Shown here: positions 43,682 to 51,526 of the stretch, one piece after another
How the letters are laid out: the number at the start of each line of letters is the position of its first letter
Numbering within the stretch: the first letter of the stretch is position 1
DNA from: Paenibacillus barcinonensis
GTDB lineage: Bacteria > Bacillota > Bacilli > Paenibacillales > Paenibacillaceae
Direction: 5' to 3'
DNA: 64,000 nucleotides
Assembly: GCF_003217495.1 (NCBI RefSeq)
Contig: NZ_QJSW01000014.1
Location: 89,464 to 153,463, forward strand
The notes under the pieces: model-generated
The model's database searches: none
What the model saw: only the letters and a program-made list of their open reading frames with translations
What the model was told of the DNA's origin: nothing
Position numbers and translations under genes: made by a program

Positions 43682-43722
43682 AAAAAGCGGATGGTCTCTG
43701 TACAGAAACCATCCGCTTTTTT
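43682..43722. terminator. intrinsic terminator of the SLH gene (bidirectional)
   Basis: Perfect stem AAAAAGCGGATGGT / ACCATCCGCTTTTT with A- and T-runs on either side; 12-base loop. Confidence 0.92.
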
Positions 43723-43733
43723 ACGTGTACGGT

Positions 43734-44417
43734 TTATTTCTCCGGCGTTTCTGGAATCTTAGGTGTCGTGAAGGAATTCATATGCTCAATCGCGTTATAC
43801 ATCATTACCGCAGCTTCAGCGCGGGTGATGGCTTGTTTCGGATTGAACTGTCCTTTCGAATCCAATGCGCTGATCTTCAGCACAAGAGAGCGCTGTACGG
43901 CACCTTGGTACTCGGGTGTGAGCTCTTTCTCATCCGCAATGTCTACTGGCTGAATTTTGATCATAGGCAGCCCCCCTTTAGCCTCAATCGCTTGCATCAG
44001 GAAGAGGGTATATTGTTCCCGCGTCATCGGTTTGGATGGATCAATATCTTGTGGCAGCTTGATGCTGTTGTACTGTGCACGAATAAAAGCATCGCTGTAC
44101 CATACACCATCTTTGACTGACTTGAAATAATCGCTGGGCACAGGCATTTTGATAAAACGAATCGCATTCAGGTTGAGATCCAGTCCGTCCACAATGAGTT
44201 GAACCCCTTGAGCTGTATTCAACTGCTCCTCAGGCTTAAACAAATGCTCACTAACCCCCTTGATCAATCCATCCTGATGGAGGGATTCAATTTTGTCTGC
44301 ACCCGGTAAGCCCTGAATATCGGTAAACTTGGATGGCGCAGCATGGAGAGGCCCTCCACTTAATGTGAGTGAGAGCAGAGCTCCTGCGGTGAGAGCAGCA
44401 ATAATATTTTTCTTCAT
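43734..44417 (-). CDS. secreted S-layer-homology domain protein
   Basis: 227 residues. Signal peptide (MKKNIIAALTAGALLSLTLSG...HA, about 1-26). Three SLH-type segments follow: FTDIQGLPGADKIESLHQDGLI...LNTAQGVQLIV; WYSDAFIRAQYNSI...KPMTREQYTLFLM; and FNPKQAITRAEAAVMMYNAIE. SLH domains attach proteins to pyruvylated secondary wall polymers. The protein has little besides SLH units and a short Pro-rich tail, so it may be a cell-wall adaptor. Its terminator lies just beyond the stop. Confidence 0.88.
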   Translation of the reverse strand: MKKNIIAALTAGALLSLTLSGGPLHAAPSKFTDIQGLPGADKIESLHQDGLIKGVSEHLFKPEEQLNTAQGVQLIVDGLDLNLNAIRFIKMPVPSDYFKSVKDGVWYSDAFIRAQYNSIKLPQDIDPSKPMTREQYTLFLMQAIEAKGGLPMIKIQPVDIADEKELTPEYQGAVQRSLVLKISALDSKGQFNPKQAITRAEAAVMMYNAIEHMNSFTTPKIPETPEK

Positions 44418-44526
44418 GTCGGTGTCGCCTCGCTTTTCCAGGGAAGTTCTTTTCCCTTTGTTTTAAAGTGATTTGAACCTATAGACGACCCTTCTGCACA
44501 AAAGGTTGCTTGAATTTTCCTTTACA

Positions 44527-44932
44527 TTAGCCTTTGGATTGATTTCGATAATCGGTTGGTGAGCGTCCCATCATTTTGCTGAACAGTCTTGAAAAATAAT
44601 ACGGGTCACTGAACCCCAACTCGGAGCTGATCTGCTTGACGGTCCAGTCTGTAAAATCGAGATATCGGCAGGAATGCTGGATTTTGAGCCGCAAGCTCCT
44701 TGAGTGTCACCCCGCTCTCCAGGCGCTCCAGCATATACTGCACGGAATGCTCTTCTGTCTGTTTACTGCTCATGACACCGTTATCTGCGCCAGAGGCATA
44801 AGGTCCATAGGCAAGCAGACCGAGCATGTACCCGACAATCATTGGGATTTCCGCCGGGCTGGGGACGGATTTGGGGCTGGGTCTGGGAAGGCGGATCGTT
44901 AGAAATTGGTGTGTAAAGTTTGTGCTTAACAT
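44527..44932 (-). pseudogene. remnant of an AraC-family regulator with internal deletion
   Basis: Reading leftward, the segment VQYMLERLESGVTLKELAAQ is the start of an AraC DNA-binding domain. The second HTH, KIQHSCRYLDFTDWTVKQIS followed by SELGFSDPYYFSRLFSKMMGRSPTDYR and a TAA at 44527-44529, is perfectly conserved but in a different frame, beginning about where the first frame continues as NPAFLP. About 30 residues (second helix of the first HTH and linker) are missing at the junction near 44685. The N-terminal limit is unclear and the frame remains open to 45199. The gene is therefore probably inactive. Confidence 0.75.
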
Positions 44933-45056
44933 TGTTACTTGAATTTCGGGCTTCCTATGCTCTTGCGAAAGCAGTATTTCCTGTGATTTGCTCGAAAGAG
45001 AGCAATCATAGCAAGCTTTTTCAAATAGATATTCGGTAAAAAGCGGAAAAAAAGGT

Positions 45057-45085
45057 TTGACAGTCCCATAGACTGCCTTTATTAT
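45057..45085 (+). promoter_or_regulatory. sigma-A promoter of the sulfate-transport operon
   Basis: TTGACA (45057-45062), 17-bp spacer, TATTAT (45080-45085). Just downstream, TAGGAATAATT (about 45108) resembles part of CymR/CysR-type sites of sulfur genes in Bacillus, but this is a weak match. The predicted leader before sbp is about 290 nt. Confidence 0.65.
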
Positions 45086-45205
45086 ACGTATATAACTTAC
45101 TAAACAGGTAGGAATAATTAAAAATGATTGAGCTTTTGTGAATTCGGTCATGACAGACAGATGATGTATTCGAACAATTGAACAGCGTAACGTTCTCACC
45201 GTATG

Positions 45206-45318
45206 GACGGAGGAACACCGCAGCGTATCTTACCGGATGAAGCATACACGGCCTTGGGGTCGGCATGACTTGATAAGGAGGGAGCGTGCAGGGGTTCCTC
45301 TGTCTTTTGCTTTTTCCG
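45206..45318 (+). ncRNA. structured leader with terminator-like 3' arm upstream of sbp
   Basis: GACGGAGGAACACC (45206-45219) pairs with GGGGTTCCTCTGTC (45291-45304): 14 positions with one wobble and one mismatch. The closing arm is followed by TTTTGCTTTTT. The 71 bases enclosed hold further short pairings such as GGCC/GGTC. This looks like an attenuator or riboswitch-type leader; it does not match the SAM (S-box), T-box or other riboswitch strings that I know. Confidence 0.45.
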
Positions 45319-45385
45319 GGGCGTTTCGCTGTTCTACCGACCTGTAGTTGATCATGCAAGTTTATATCGGGGGGAGTGTAAGAGG

Positions 45386-46477
45386 ATGAGAAAGAGAGTT
45401 CACAAAGGAATTCTGGTTGGGCTGGCATTGGTATTAACGGGGGTGCTGGCGGCTTGCGGATCAGATAACAGCGGGTCGGGTGCAGCAGGTGCAGCAACAG
45501 GAACAGGGACAGGGACCGATGGGAATAAGGAAGGCAGCAAAGCGGTTGAACTGCTCAATGTCTCCTATGACCCGACAAGGGAGCTTTATGAGGAATATAA
45601 CAAGGCATTCGCCGCACATTGGTTGAAGGAGAAAGGTCAGGAAGTGACCATTAAACAATCTCACGGAGGTTCGGGTAAACAGAGTCGTTCCGTAATTGAC
45701 GGATTGGATGCAGATGTGGTGACGCTGGCCCTTGGATATGACATTGATGCGATTGAAGATAAAGGTCTGATTAACGCAGGCTGGCAGGATAAATACGAGC
45801 ATAACAGCTCGCCGTACACCTCTACAATTGTGTTTCTGGTGCGCAAAGGTAATCCGAAAGGCATCAAGGATTGGGATGATCTGATCAAAGGAGATACGCA
45901 GGTCATAACGCCGAACCCGAAGACATCAGGCGGAGCGCGGTGGAACTATTTGGCAGCCTGGGGCTATGCGCTGAAGCATAACAACAACGACGAAGAGAAG
46001 GCAAAGCAGTTTATAGCAGAGCTGTTCAAACATGCCCCGGTGCTTGACTCGGGTGCCCGTGGTGCGACAACGACATTTGTGGAACGCGGCATTGGCGATG
46101 TACTGCTGGCTTGGGAGAATGAGGCGTTCCTTTCCGTAAAGGAGTTAGGGCCAGACAAATTCGATATTGTCGTGCCTTCCATCAGCATTTTGGCTGAACC
46201 TCCTGTAGCGATCGTGGATAAAAATGTAGACAAAAAAGGCACCCGCGACGTGGCGGATGCTTATCTCAAATACCTATACAGCGAAGAAGGCCAGACGATT
46301 GCTGCCGAAAATTACTACCGTCCTACGCTAGACAGCGTGAAGGAGAAATTCAAAGATCAGTTTCCGAAGCTGGAGCTGTTTACGTTAAAAGATGTATTTG
46401 GTACTTGGCGGGATACCCAAGCCAAACACTTTAATGACGGAGGTATCTTCGACCAGATTTACGTGCCGGGCAGCTAA
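45386..46477 (+). CDS. sbp: sulfate ABC transporter substrate-binding lipoprotein
   Basis: 363 residues. Signal peptide with lipobox VLAACGSD (Cys about 25) and a Gly/Ala/Thr-rich linker. The mature part has the Sbp/CysP hallmarks LLNVSYDPTRELYEEYN, QSHGGSGKQSRSVIDGLDADVVTLALGYD, GNPKGIKDWDDL and TPNPKTSGGARWNYLAAWGY. It binds sulfate or thiosulfate at the outer membrane face and delivers it to CysT/CysW. The ATG follows GGGGGGAG at a longer spacing, with AAGAGG closer. No cysA ATPase gene is adjacent, so the ATPase must be encoded elsewhere. Confidence 0.94.
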   Translation: MRKRVHKGILVGLALVLTGVLAACGSDNSGSGAAGAATGTGTGTDGNKEGSKAVELLNVSYDPTRELYEEYNKAFAAHWLKEKGQEVTIKQSHGGSGKQSRSVIDGLDADVVTLALGYDIDAIEDKGLINAGWQDKYEHNSSPYTSTIVFLVRKGNPKGIKDWDDLIKGDTQVITPNPKTSGGARWNYLAAWGYALKHNNNDEEKAKQFIAELFKHAPVLDSGARGATTTFVERGIGDVLLAWENEAFLSVKELGPDKFDIVVPSISILAEPPVAIVDKNVDKKGTRDVADAYLKYLYSEEGQTIAAENYYRPTLDSVKEKFKDQFPKLELFTLKDVFGTWRDTQAKHFNDGGIFDQIYVPGS

Positions 46478-46546
46478 TCAAATCAGACATTAGGCTGTAC
46501 GCGGCCAACCAGCCTGACCGGCTGACGGCAGAGAGGATGGATAAGC

Positions 46547-47389
46547 ATGAGCAAGGCAATTGCGGTCCGGGCGGCGGGACGTACATTACCGGGATTCGGG
46601 TTAACGATGGGGTATAGCGTGCTGTATCTGAGTCTGGTCGTATTGATTCCACTGACCGCACTGCTGTTTAACTCTACGGGCTTGACCTGGGCAACGATGC
46701 TGGAGGTAGCTACCAATCCAAGGGTGCTGGCTTCATTCCAGGTCAGCTTCCTGACAGCTGGTGCGGCGGCGCTCATTGATCTGTTCCTGGGCCTGCTCTT
46801 GGCCTGGGTGCTGGTTCGGTATGAATTTCCCGGCAAAAGATTGTTTGATGCGGTCATTGATCTTCCGTTTGCGCTGCCGACAGCAGTTGCCGGGGTGGCT
46901 CTAACAGCTATCTATGCCGGGAATGGCTGGATCGGACAATTTGTAGAGCCGCTAGGCATTAAGCTGGCATACTCACAGGTGGGGATTACACTCGCGCTTA
47001 TGTTTATCGGCATCCCCTTTGTGGTGCGTACGGTACAGCCGGTGCTGGAAGAGCTTGAGGCTGAGGTGGAAGAAGCCGCGGCAACGCTGGGTGCGGGGCG
47101 ATGGAGGATTTTTCGTACAATTCTGCTGCCTGATCTGATCCCGCCGCTGCTGACCGGCTTTGCACTGGCTTTTGCCAGAGGCATTGGGGAGTATGGCTCG
47201 GTTGTGTTTATTTCGGGCAATATGCCGATGAAAACGGAAATCGCACCGCTGCTCATCATGTCCAAGCTGGAGCAGTTTGATTATGCAGGAGCTACGGCTG
47301 TTGCTCTACTGCTCTTGTTGATCTCGTTTATCCTGCTGCTCATCATCAACTCTCTCCAGCGCTGGAGTCGTAAGGCGGGGAGAGTGTGA
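46547..47389 (+). CDS. cysT: sulfate ABC transporter permease CysT
   Basis: 280 residues, six transmembrane segments. FGLTMGYSVLYLSLVVLIPL, IDLPFALPTAVAGVALTAIY and the EAA loop EEAAATLGAGRWRIFRTILL are family hallmarks. The start is preceded by AGAGAGGATG, 69 bp after sbp. Forms the sulfate channel with CysW. Confidence 0.94.
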   Translation: MSKAIAVRAAGRTLPGFGLTMGYSVLYLSLVVLIPLTALLFNSTGLTWATMLEVATNPRVLASFQVSFLTAGAAALIDLFLGLLLAWVLVRYEFPGKRLFDAVIDLPFALPTAVAGVALTAIYAGNGWIGQFVEPLGIKLAYSQVGITLALMFIGIPFVVRTVQPVLEELEAEVEEAAATLGAGRWRIFRTILLPDLIPPLLTGFALAFARGIGEYGSVVFISGNMPMKTEIAPLLIMSKLEQFDYAGATAVALLLLLISFILLLIINSLQRWSRKAGRV

Positions 47390-47567
47390 TTAAGGCAGGG
47401 GATCCGGTGAGAAGAAAAGCAGAGCAGAGCAGCGAAGCGAAGCTTAGGGAAAAAGGGTTTCACTATAACCTCACGTCCCGCTTAGCGGCTTGTCTACTCA
47501 AGGCATCCCGGACGGGATATACCGCCGCTCCGCGGCACACTCACCCAAACCGAAGGAGGTGTATGTT

Positions 47568-48452
47568 ATGGCAGGTGCAGTTCCTCTAGGTCCGAGTTCA
47601 GCTCCACCTGTAAAAGCGGGCCGAAGTACAAACCGTGCAACCACAGAAGCGCCATGGGTAAAATGGCTGCTCATCGGACTGGCGAGCCTTGTCCTGATCT
47701 GGCTGCTGATCCTGCCGCTGGTTATCGTGCTCATGGAAGCCTTGAAACAGGGCTGGGGTGTCTATATCGCTGCGTTGACGGAGCCGGATGCCTTGTCTGC
47801 ACTGAAGCTGACCCTGCTGGTTGCCGCAATAACCGTTCCGCTCAATACGATTTTTGGCGTGGCAGCAGCTTGGGTCATCACCAAGTTCCAGTTTAAGGGT
47901 AAAGGGCTGTTCATTACACTGATAGATCTGCCTTTTTCGATCTCGCCTGTTGTGGGCGGTCTGATCTTTGTCCTGGTGTTTGGCTCAAACGGATGGTTTG
48001 GCCCCTGGCTAGCCGAGCAGGATATCAAAATCATTTTTGCATTGCCGGGCATCGTGATTGCGACGTTGTTTATTACCTTTCCTTTTGTGGCGAGAGAGCT
48101 CATTCCGCTGATGGAGGATCAGGGCACGCGGGAAGAAGAAGCGGCTGTAACGCTTGGAGCCTCCGGGTGGCGTATCTTCTGGAGTGTGACATTGCCTAAC
48201 ATTAAGTGGGGTCTGTTATATGGCATTATTCTGTGTAACGCACGCGCGATGGGGGAATTTGGAGCAGTGTCAGTGGTGTCCGGGCATATCCGGGGAGAGA
48301 CCAATACCTTGCCGCTGCATGTCGAGATTCTGTATAACGAATATCAGTTTTCGGCCTCATTTGCCGTTGCTTCGCTGCTGTTAATCTTGGCTTTGGCTAC
48401 GCTGCTGCTCAAGAGCTGGCTTGGTCATAAAGCTGTTTCGGAAAAGGCATAG
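47568..48452 (+). CDS. cysW: sulfate ABC transporter permease CysW
   Basis: The frame is open from 47490, but ATG 47568 has AGGAGG 8 bases upstream; 294 residues. A 30-residue hydrophilic N-terminus precedes six transmembrane segments. Motifs: LIDLPFSISPVVGGLIFVLVFG, the EAA loop EEEAAVTLGASGWRIFWSVT and AMGEFGAVSVVSGHIRG. The 178 bp between cysT and cysW contain small palindromes (CCCGGACGGG, CCGCGG) but no recognised gene. Confidence 0.94.
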   Translation: MAGAVPLGPSSAPPVKAGRSTNRATTEAPWVKWLLIGLASLVLIWLLILPLVIVLMEALKQGWGVYIAALTEPDALSALKLTLLVAAITVPLNTIFGVAAAWVITKFQFKGKGLFITLIDLPFSISPVVGGLIFVLVFGSNGWFGPWLAEQDIKIIFALPGIVIATLFITFPFVARELIPLMEDQGTREEEAAVTLGASGWRIFWSVTLPNIKWGLLYGIILCNARAMGEFGAVSVVSGHIRGETNTLPLHVEILYNEYQFSASFAVASLLLILALATLLLKSWLGHKAVSEKA

Positions 48453-48470
48453 TGTGGAGTAAAATATCAA

Positions 48471-48499
48471 TTGACAGCTGCTGGAAGCCCTGATATTGT
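48471..48499 (+). promoter_or_regulatory. candidate sigma-A promoter of the yezD-like gene
   Basis: TTGACA (48471-48476), 17-bp spacer and TATTGT (48494-48499), 110 bp ahead of the start codon. Confidence 0.5.
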
Positions 48500-48608
48500 A
48501 TAAACCAAGTATATAGGTTGGATAAGAATGAATTATAATTCAACGCTTGAAATACAGGTGCGTACAGGATAATAACGGGTGATAGCCCGAGAAGAGGAGG
48601 CGGCTCAA

Positions 48609-48848
48609 GTGGCTAAGCCGTTAAAAGTGGATGAGGTATGGTTAAACCGAATTGCCGGGCAGCTGGATGACATGGAATTTGGTTCATTGCACATCGTGGT
48701 ACATGAGGGACAGATTGTGCAGATGGAGCGAACCGAGCGCAAGCGTTTTGAAAATACGTCCTCAGGCAGCGCCTCCAAATCCGGCAATACAGCTAGAAGC
48801 AGCTCCGCCCGTTCCGTTCGTGGATCAAACGCGAGTGCCAAAGGGTAG
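48609..48848 (+). CDS. YezD-family small protein (DUF2292)
   Basis: GTG at 48609 with GAGGAGG 8 bases upstream (frame open from 48579); 79 residues. VDEVWLNRIAGQLDDMEFGSLHIVVHEGQIVQMERTERKR is the DUF2292/YezD core; the C-terminal 35 residues are a Ser/Ala-rich low-complexity tail not usual in the family. YezD-like genes often sit with sulfur-assimilation genes, as here, but no biochemical function is known to me. It ends at a clear terminator. Confidence 0.85.
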   Translation: MAKPLKVDEVWLNRIAGQLDDMEFGSLHIVVHEGQIVQMERTERKRFENTSSGSASKSGNTARSSSARSVRGSNASAKG

Positions 48849-48948
48849 TCAAATATGCGTTTGATGTATGAAATGAATAGTGTAGACCATGTACCAAGCG
48901 TAGCAGATATAACAGACGTAGTGACATACCAGACATGATACGCATAAT

Positions 48949-48998
48949 AAAAGGCTGTCCTTGAAAGTCACAGATGTGGCTAGAGGACAGCTTTTTTG
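48949..48998 (+). terminator. intrinsic terminator after the yezD-like gene
   Basis: AAAAGGCTGTCC / GGACAGCTTTTTT stem with one bulged G and a T6 tail. Confidence 0.88.
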
Positions 48999-49165
48999 TG
49001 CGTCCAGATGCTGAACGTATACGTTTTGACCTTGGCACAGCCCTTGTAGTGTTGGCTTTAATCGAGCAAAACCGGAGCTTGAACTCAAGGATGTAACCCA
49101 AGCCCAGCCGAAGCTTCGGTTATGATACGTTGAGCTGAGAATGAGCCAGCTCCGGTCGTTTGAAC

Positions 49166-50089
49166 TCAAGCATGTGACTTGTCGGAACCGGCTCTGTGAG
49201 TGCTGTCTGGGTAACCTTTTTCCTCTTCCGCAGGTTCGATTGTGGAGTGGATTTCATTAACGCTGCTGATATCCTCGCTATCGGTATGTCCGGCATAGGG
49301 GCGTTCACTGCGGGAACGTGATCCAGTTAAGCTGAAGCCAGAGGCAAACAGAATCAACTGCAAGGCAAGAACATAAGGAGCTGCCTCAAGTCCGATCAGA
49401 TGAAGCAGCGAACACAGCGCAATGAGCAGCGACAGCCATTTGATCAATGTGCCGGATGTACCGCGCCTTGTGCTGGCCCAGAGCAGATAGCCGTATACGA
49501 TTGTAAGCATGAGGGACACGGATTGTATCCAGGGTAGAAGCCCTTGCCAGGAATCCAGATGTATACCTTCTCTCTGAAGCCTGTTGACGAGACGGCCGAG
49601 CAGTAGTGCTGTGGCTGCGAGTGCGACAGGTTCTGCGGCTGGGCGAATAATGGTCCAGAGTGATCTTCCCCAGTGTAACGAATGACTACTCCGGCTAAGT
49701 TCCTCTGACAGTGCGGTGCATTCACGTTCCAATGCTTTATGCATCAGGGCAATTCTGGCGGTATCGTGGTCTTTGATGCAGTCACGAATCTGATCCTGAA
49801 GCTGCGGGGAGAGATATGAGGCTGATTTGCAGGCATGCATTGCTTTTAACAATTCGTTATGTTCCTGTTGGTTGGATTCATGGTTCCTTTGCTCCCAAAT
49901 GGCGAGCTGTCCCAAGAGTCCTGTGCTTATGTATAATGTATCTCGTAAACTCTGCATGCGTCGTGCATGGCTGCGCCGAATTTCAGTGGCCGACCATAGA
50001 TAAACTGCCAGAAGCAAGCCAAGCACACCTAGTAGTATAAACGTAGTGTCGGGATACAATGATAGGTCATTCAACCAATGTTGAAACAC
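49166..50089 (-). CDS. membrane protein of unknown function
   Basis: The frame is open from 50131, but a GTG at 50089 has AAAGGAGG 7 bases upstream; 307 residues. One N-terminal transmembrane helix (about 14-34), a helical cytoplasmic region (about 40-140) rich in Gln/Glu/His, then four transmembrane segments (about 145-255) and a polar C-terminal tail of 50 residues. No domain is recognised. It is a single gene divergent from the GNAT gene. Confidence 0.7.
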   Translation of the reverse strand: MFQHWLNDLSLYPDTTFILLGVLGLLLAVYLWSATEIRRSHARRMQSLRDTLYISTGLLGQLAIWEQRNHESNQQEHNELLKAMHACKSASYLSPQLQDQIRDCIKDHDTARIALMHKALERECTALSEELSRSSHSLHWGRSLWTIIRPAAEPVALAATALLLGRLVNRLQREGIHLDSWQGLLPWIQSVSLMLTIVYGYLLWASTRRGTSGTLIKWLSLLIALCSLLHLIGLEAAPYVLALQLILFASGFSLTGSRSRSERPYAGHTDSEDISSVNEIHSTIEPAEEEKGYPDSTHRAGSDKSHA

Positions 50090-50474
50090 AACTTTTCCTC
50101 CTTTACAACCAACTTGCCGTATCTGAGACACGCTTTACGCAAGCTTTCTCTCACTATTACACAGGAAGTCGATGAATTCAAGCAGTCGAATCGTTAGATT
50201 GAGAAAAATGAGCTTGCTTCTGATTGTAATGGAGAGATGAAAGAGATGTAACGCAACAAAGGACAAGTGGATAGCTATGACGATGCGAGAGAACTTGTGC
50301 ATCAAGGGAAAACGATGATCACCGGGTGATGGAAAATGAAGCTGGATTATTACAAGGAATTCTGGCATGTGATCAAATAATCAGCAATAATGGAATAGGT
50401 TATGAAGGATTACGAACAAAGGCTTAGAATGATTTCTGGTTCTAGAGGATTTTAGCAGAGAGGGGGAGTAACCG
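50090..50474. other. gene-free 385-bp gap
   Basis: No open frame with start signals, no clear hairpin and no repeat recognised. Confidence 0.45.
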
Positions 50475-50888
50475 ATGCACGAGGTGAAAATTGAACATGC
50501 ACCGCCGGCTGCGGTTGAATATTTGGCGCTGCGGCAAATAGCCGGACTTAGCCCGATGAGCCGGGAGGGGGCTGAGATAGGGCTACCTCGCAGCTTATTT
50601 GCGGTATGTTTGCGAGAATCCGATGTTCTCGTCGGGATGGGACGTGTCATTGGCGATGGGGGTTGTTTTTTTCAAGTCGTCGATATCGCAGTACATCCTG
50701 ATCTTCAGGGAAAGGGATACGGGAAACTGATCATGATTGAAATCATGAACTATCTGCGTGAAGCTGTACCTGCGAGGGGCTTGGTCAGTCTATTGGCTGA
50801 TGTTCCTGCGGATCGACTGTATGCTCAATTTGGCTTTGAATACACGAGCCCGAGATCGGAAGGCATGTGGTGGAGACAGGGGGAGTAG
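50475..50888 (+). CDS. GNAT-family N-acetyltransferase
   Basis: 137 residues, ribosome binding site AGAGGGGGAG. The acetyl-CoA-binding motif A reads VDIAVHPDLQGKGYGKLIM (Q-G-K-G-Y-G) at about 73-91, and the C-terminal part has LYAQFGFEYTSPRSEGMWW, as in small GNATs related to YhbS/aminoalkylphosphonate acetyltransferases. The substrate is not predictable. A GAAA-loop hairpin follows, so it is probably separate from the lanthipeptide cluster. Confidence 0.9.
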   Translation: MHEVKIEHAPPAAVEYLALRQIAGLSPMSREGAEIGLPRSLFAVCLRESDVLVGMGRVIGDGGCFFQVVDIAVHPDLQGKGYGKLIMIEIMNYLREAVPARGLVSLLADVPADRLYAQFGFEYTSPRSEGMWWRQGE

Positions 50889-50944
50889 AATTTAAGCTCA
50901 TGTCCCTTGAACACAACAGAAGATGTTATATAAGAACCGCCGCA

Positions 50945-50975
50945 AACCTTTGGGAAACCAAAGGTTATTTGCTTT
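50945..50975 (+). terminator. GAAA-tetraloop hairpin between the GNAT gene and the lanthipeptide cluster
   Basis: Perfect 9-bp stem AACCTTTGG-GAAA-CCAAAGGTT, followed by ATTTGCTTT; the T tract is interrupted. Confidence 0.55.
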
Positions 50976-51001
50976 ACAACCATATTTTTACATGATAATG
51001 T
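50973..51001 (+). promoter_or_regulatory. candidate promoter of the lanthipeptide cluster
   Basis: TTTACA (50973-50978), 17-bp spacer, extended -10 TGATAATGT (50993-51001). A perfect 8-bp inverted repeat TTTTACAT-GATA-ATGTAAAA (50986-51005) covers the -10. Confidence 0.55.
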
Positions 51002-51010
51002 AAAATAAAT

Positions 51011-51045
51011 ACAATTTACGAATTACGAATTACATAATACGAATT
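51011..51045 (+). promoter_or_regulatory. five tandem 7-bp units (ACGAATT), candidate operator of the RHH protein
   Basis: Consecutive heptamers are ACAATTT, ACGAATT, ACGAATT, ACATAAT, ACGAATT. Three are identical and two differ at two or three positions. They begin about 10 bp after the predicted -10. Ribbon-helix-helix repressors such as the omega protein of pSM19035 bind tandem 7-bp units, which fits the adjacent gene. Confidence 0.55.
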
Positions 51046-51145
51046 CTGCATGCGAGTTCAACTGCTTAAACTACGTACTACAAAGCTACCGTATAGTCGT
51101 TCATGATCTATGCCAGCAATCTACAACGAGAATGGAGGATGTATG

Positions 51146-51526
51146 ATGAACAAAAATCAAAAAATACAGTTCAATCAAATGGTGGAGCGATCCATCGAGC
51201 AGGCTGCCAAAAATCTTTCCGGTACCAAGGGCGTGGTTTCCGTTCGATTAAGTCAGGAGGAGATTGATGTGATCGACCAGATGGTTTTTTTGGAACTTGC
51301 CAAAAACCGTTCGGATGCGACAGCGATGCTGATTCGCGAAGGGATTCGCACTCACCAGACGTTATTTCACGAGATGCAGGAGTACACGGCAGAACTGGAA
51401 CAAGTCAAAGCCAAAATGCAGCGAAGATTACAAGAATCGGGCCTAGTTGCTCAATTAAAACAAGCGGGTGAACGTGGAGAGATTCCGATTGGAGGCGATG
51501 GAAGTGAACCAGAAAGCAACAAATAA
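51146..51526 (+). CDS. ribbon-helix-helix (CopG/Arc-type) protein, likely cluster regulator
   Basis: ATG at 51146 (also 51143) behind TGGAGGA; 126 residues. The RHH core is VVSVRLSQEEIDVIDQMVFL followed by NRSDATAMLIREGIRTH at about 31-70: a short beta-strand, helix, turn and helix, as in CopG/Arc repressors. The C-terminal 50 residues form a charged coiled coil (EYTAELEQVKAKMQRRLQE). It overlaps the MFS gene by 23 bp. Together with the heptad array upstream this suggests an autoregulated repressor of the lanthipeptide genes; no experimental precedent is claimed. Confidence 0.75.
   Translation: MNKNQKIQFNQMVERSIEQAAKNLSGTKGVVSVRLSQEEIDVIDQMVFLELAKNRSDATAMLIREGIRTHQTLFHEMQEYTAELEQVKAKMQRRLQESGLVAQLKQAGERGEIPIGGDGSEPESNK

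Noticed and set aside
47386..47589. 67-codon open frame between cysT and cysW
   Set aside because: Overlaps both flanking genes in another frame; no ribosome binding site and no family resemblance.
50475..50888. Including the first GNAT gene in the lanthipeptide cluster
   Set aside because: Separated by a perfect GAAA hairpin, a promoter and 258 bp; no overlap or shared signal.
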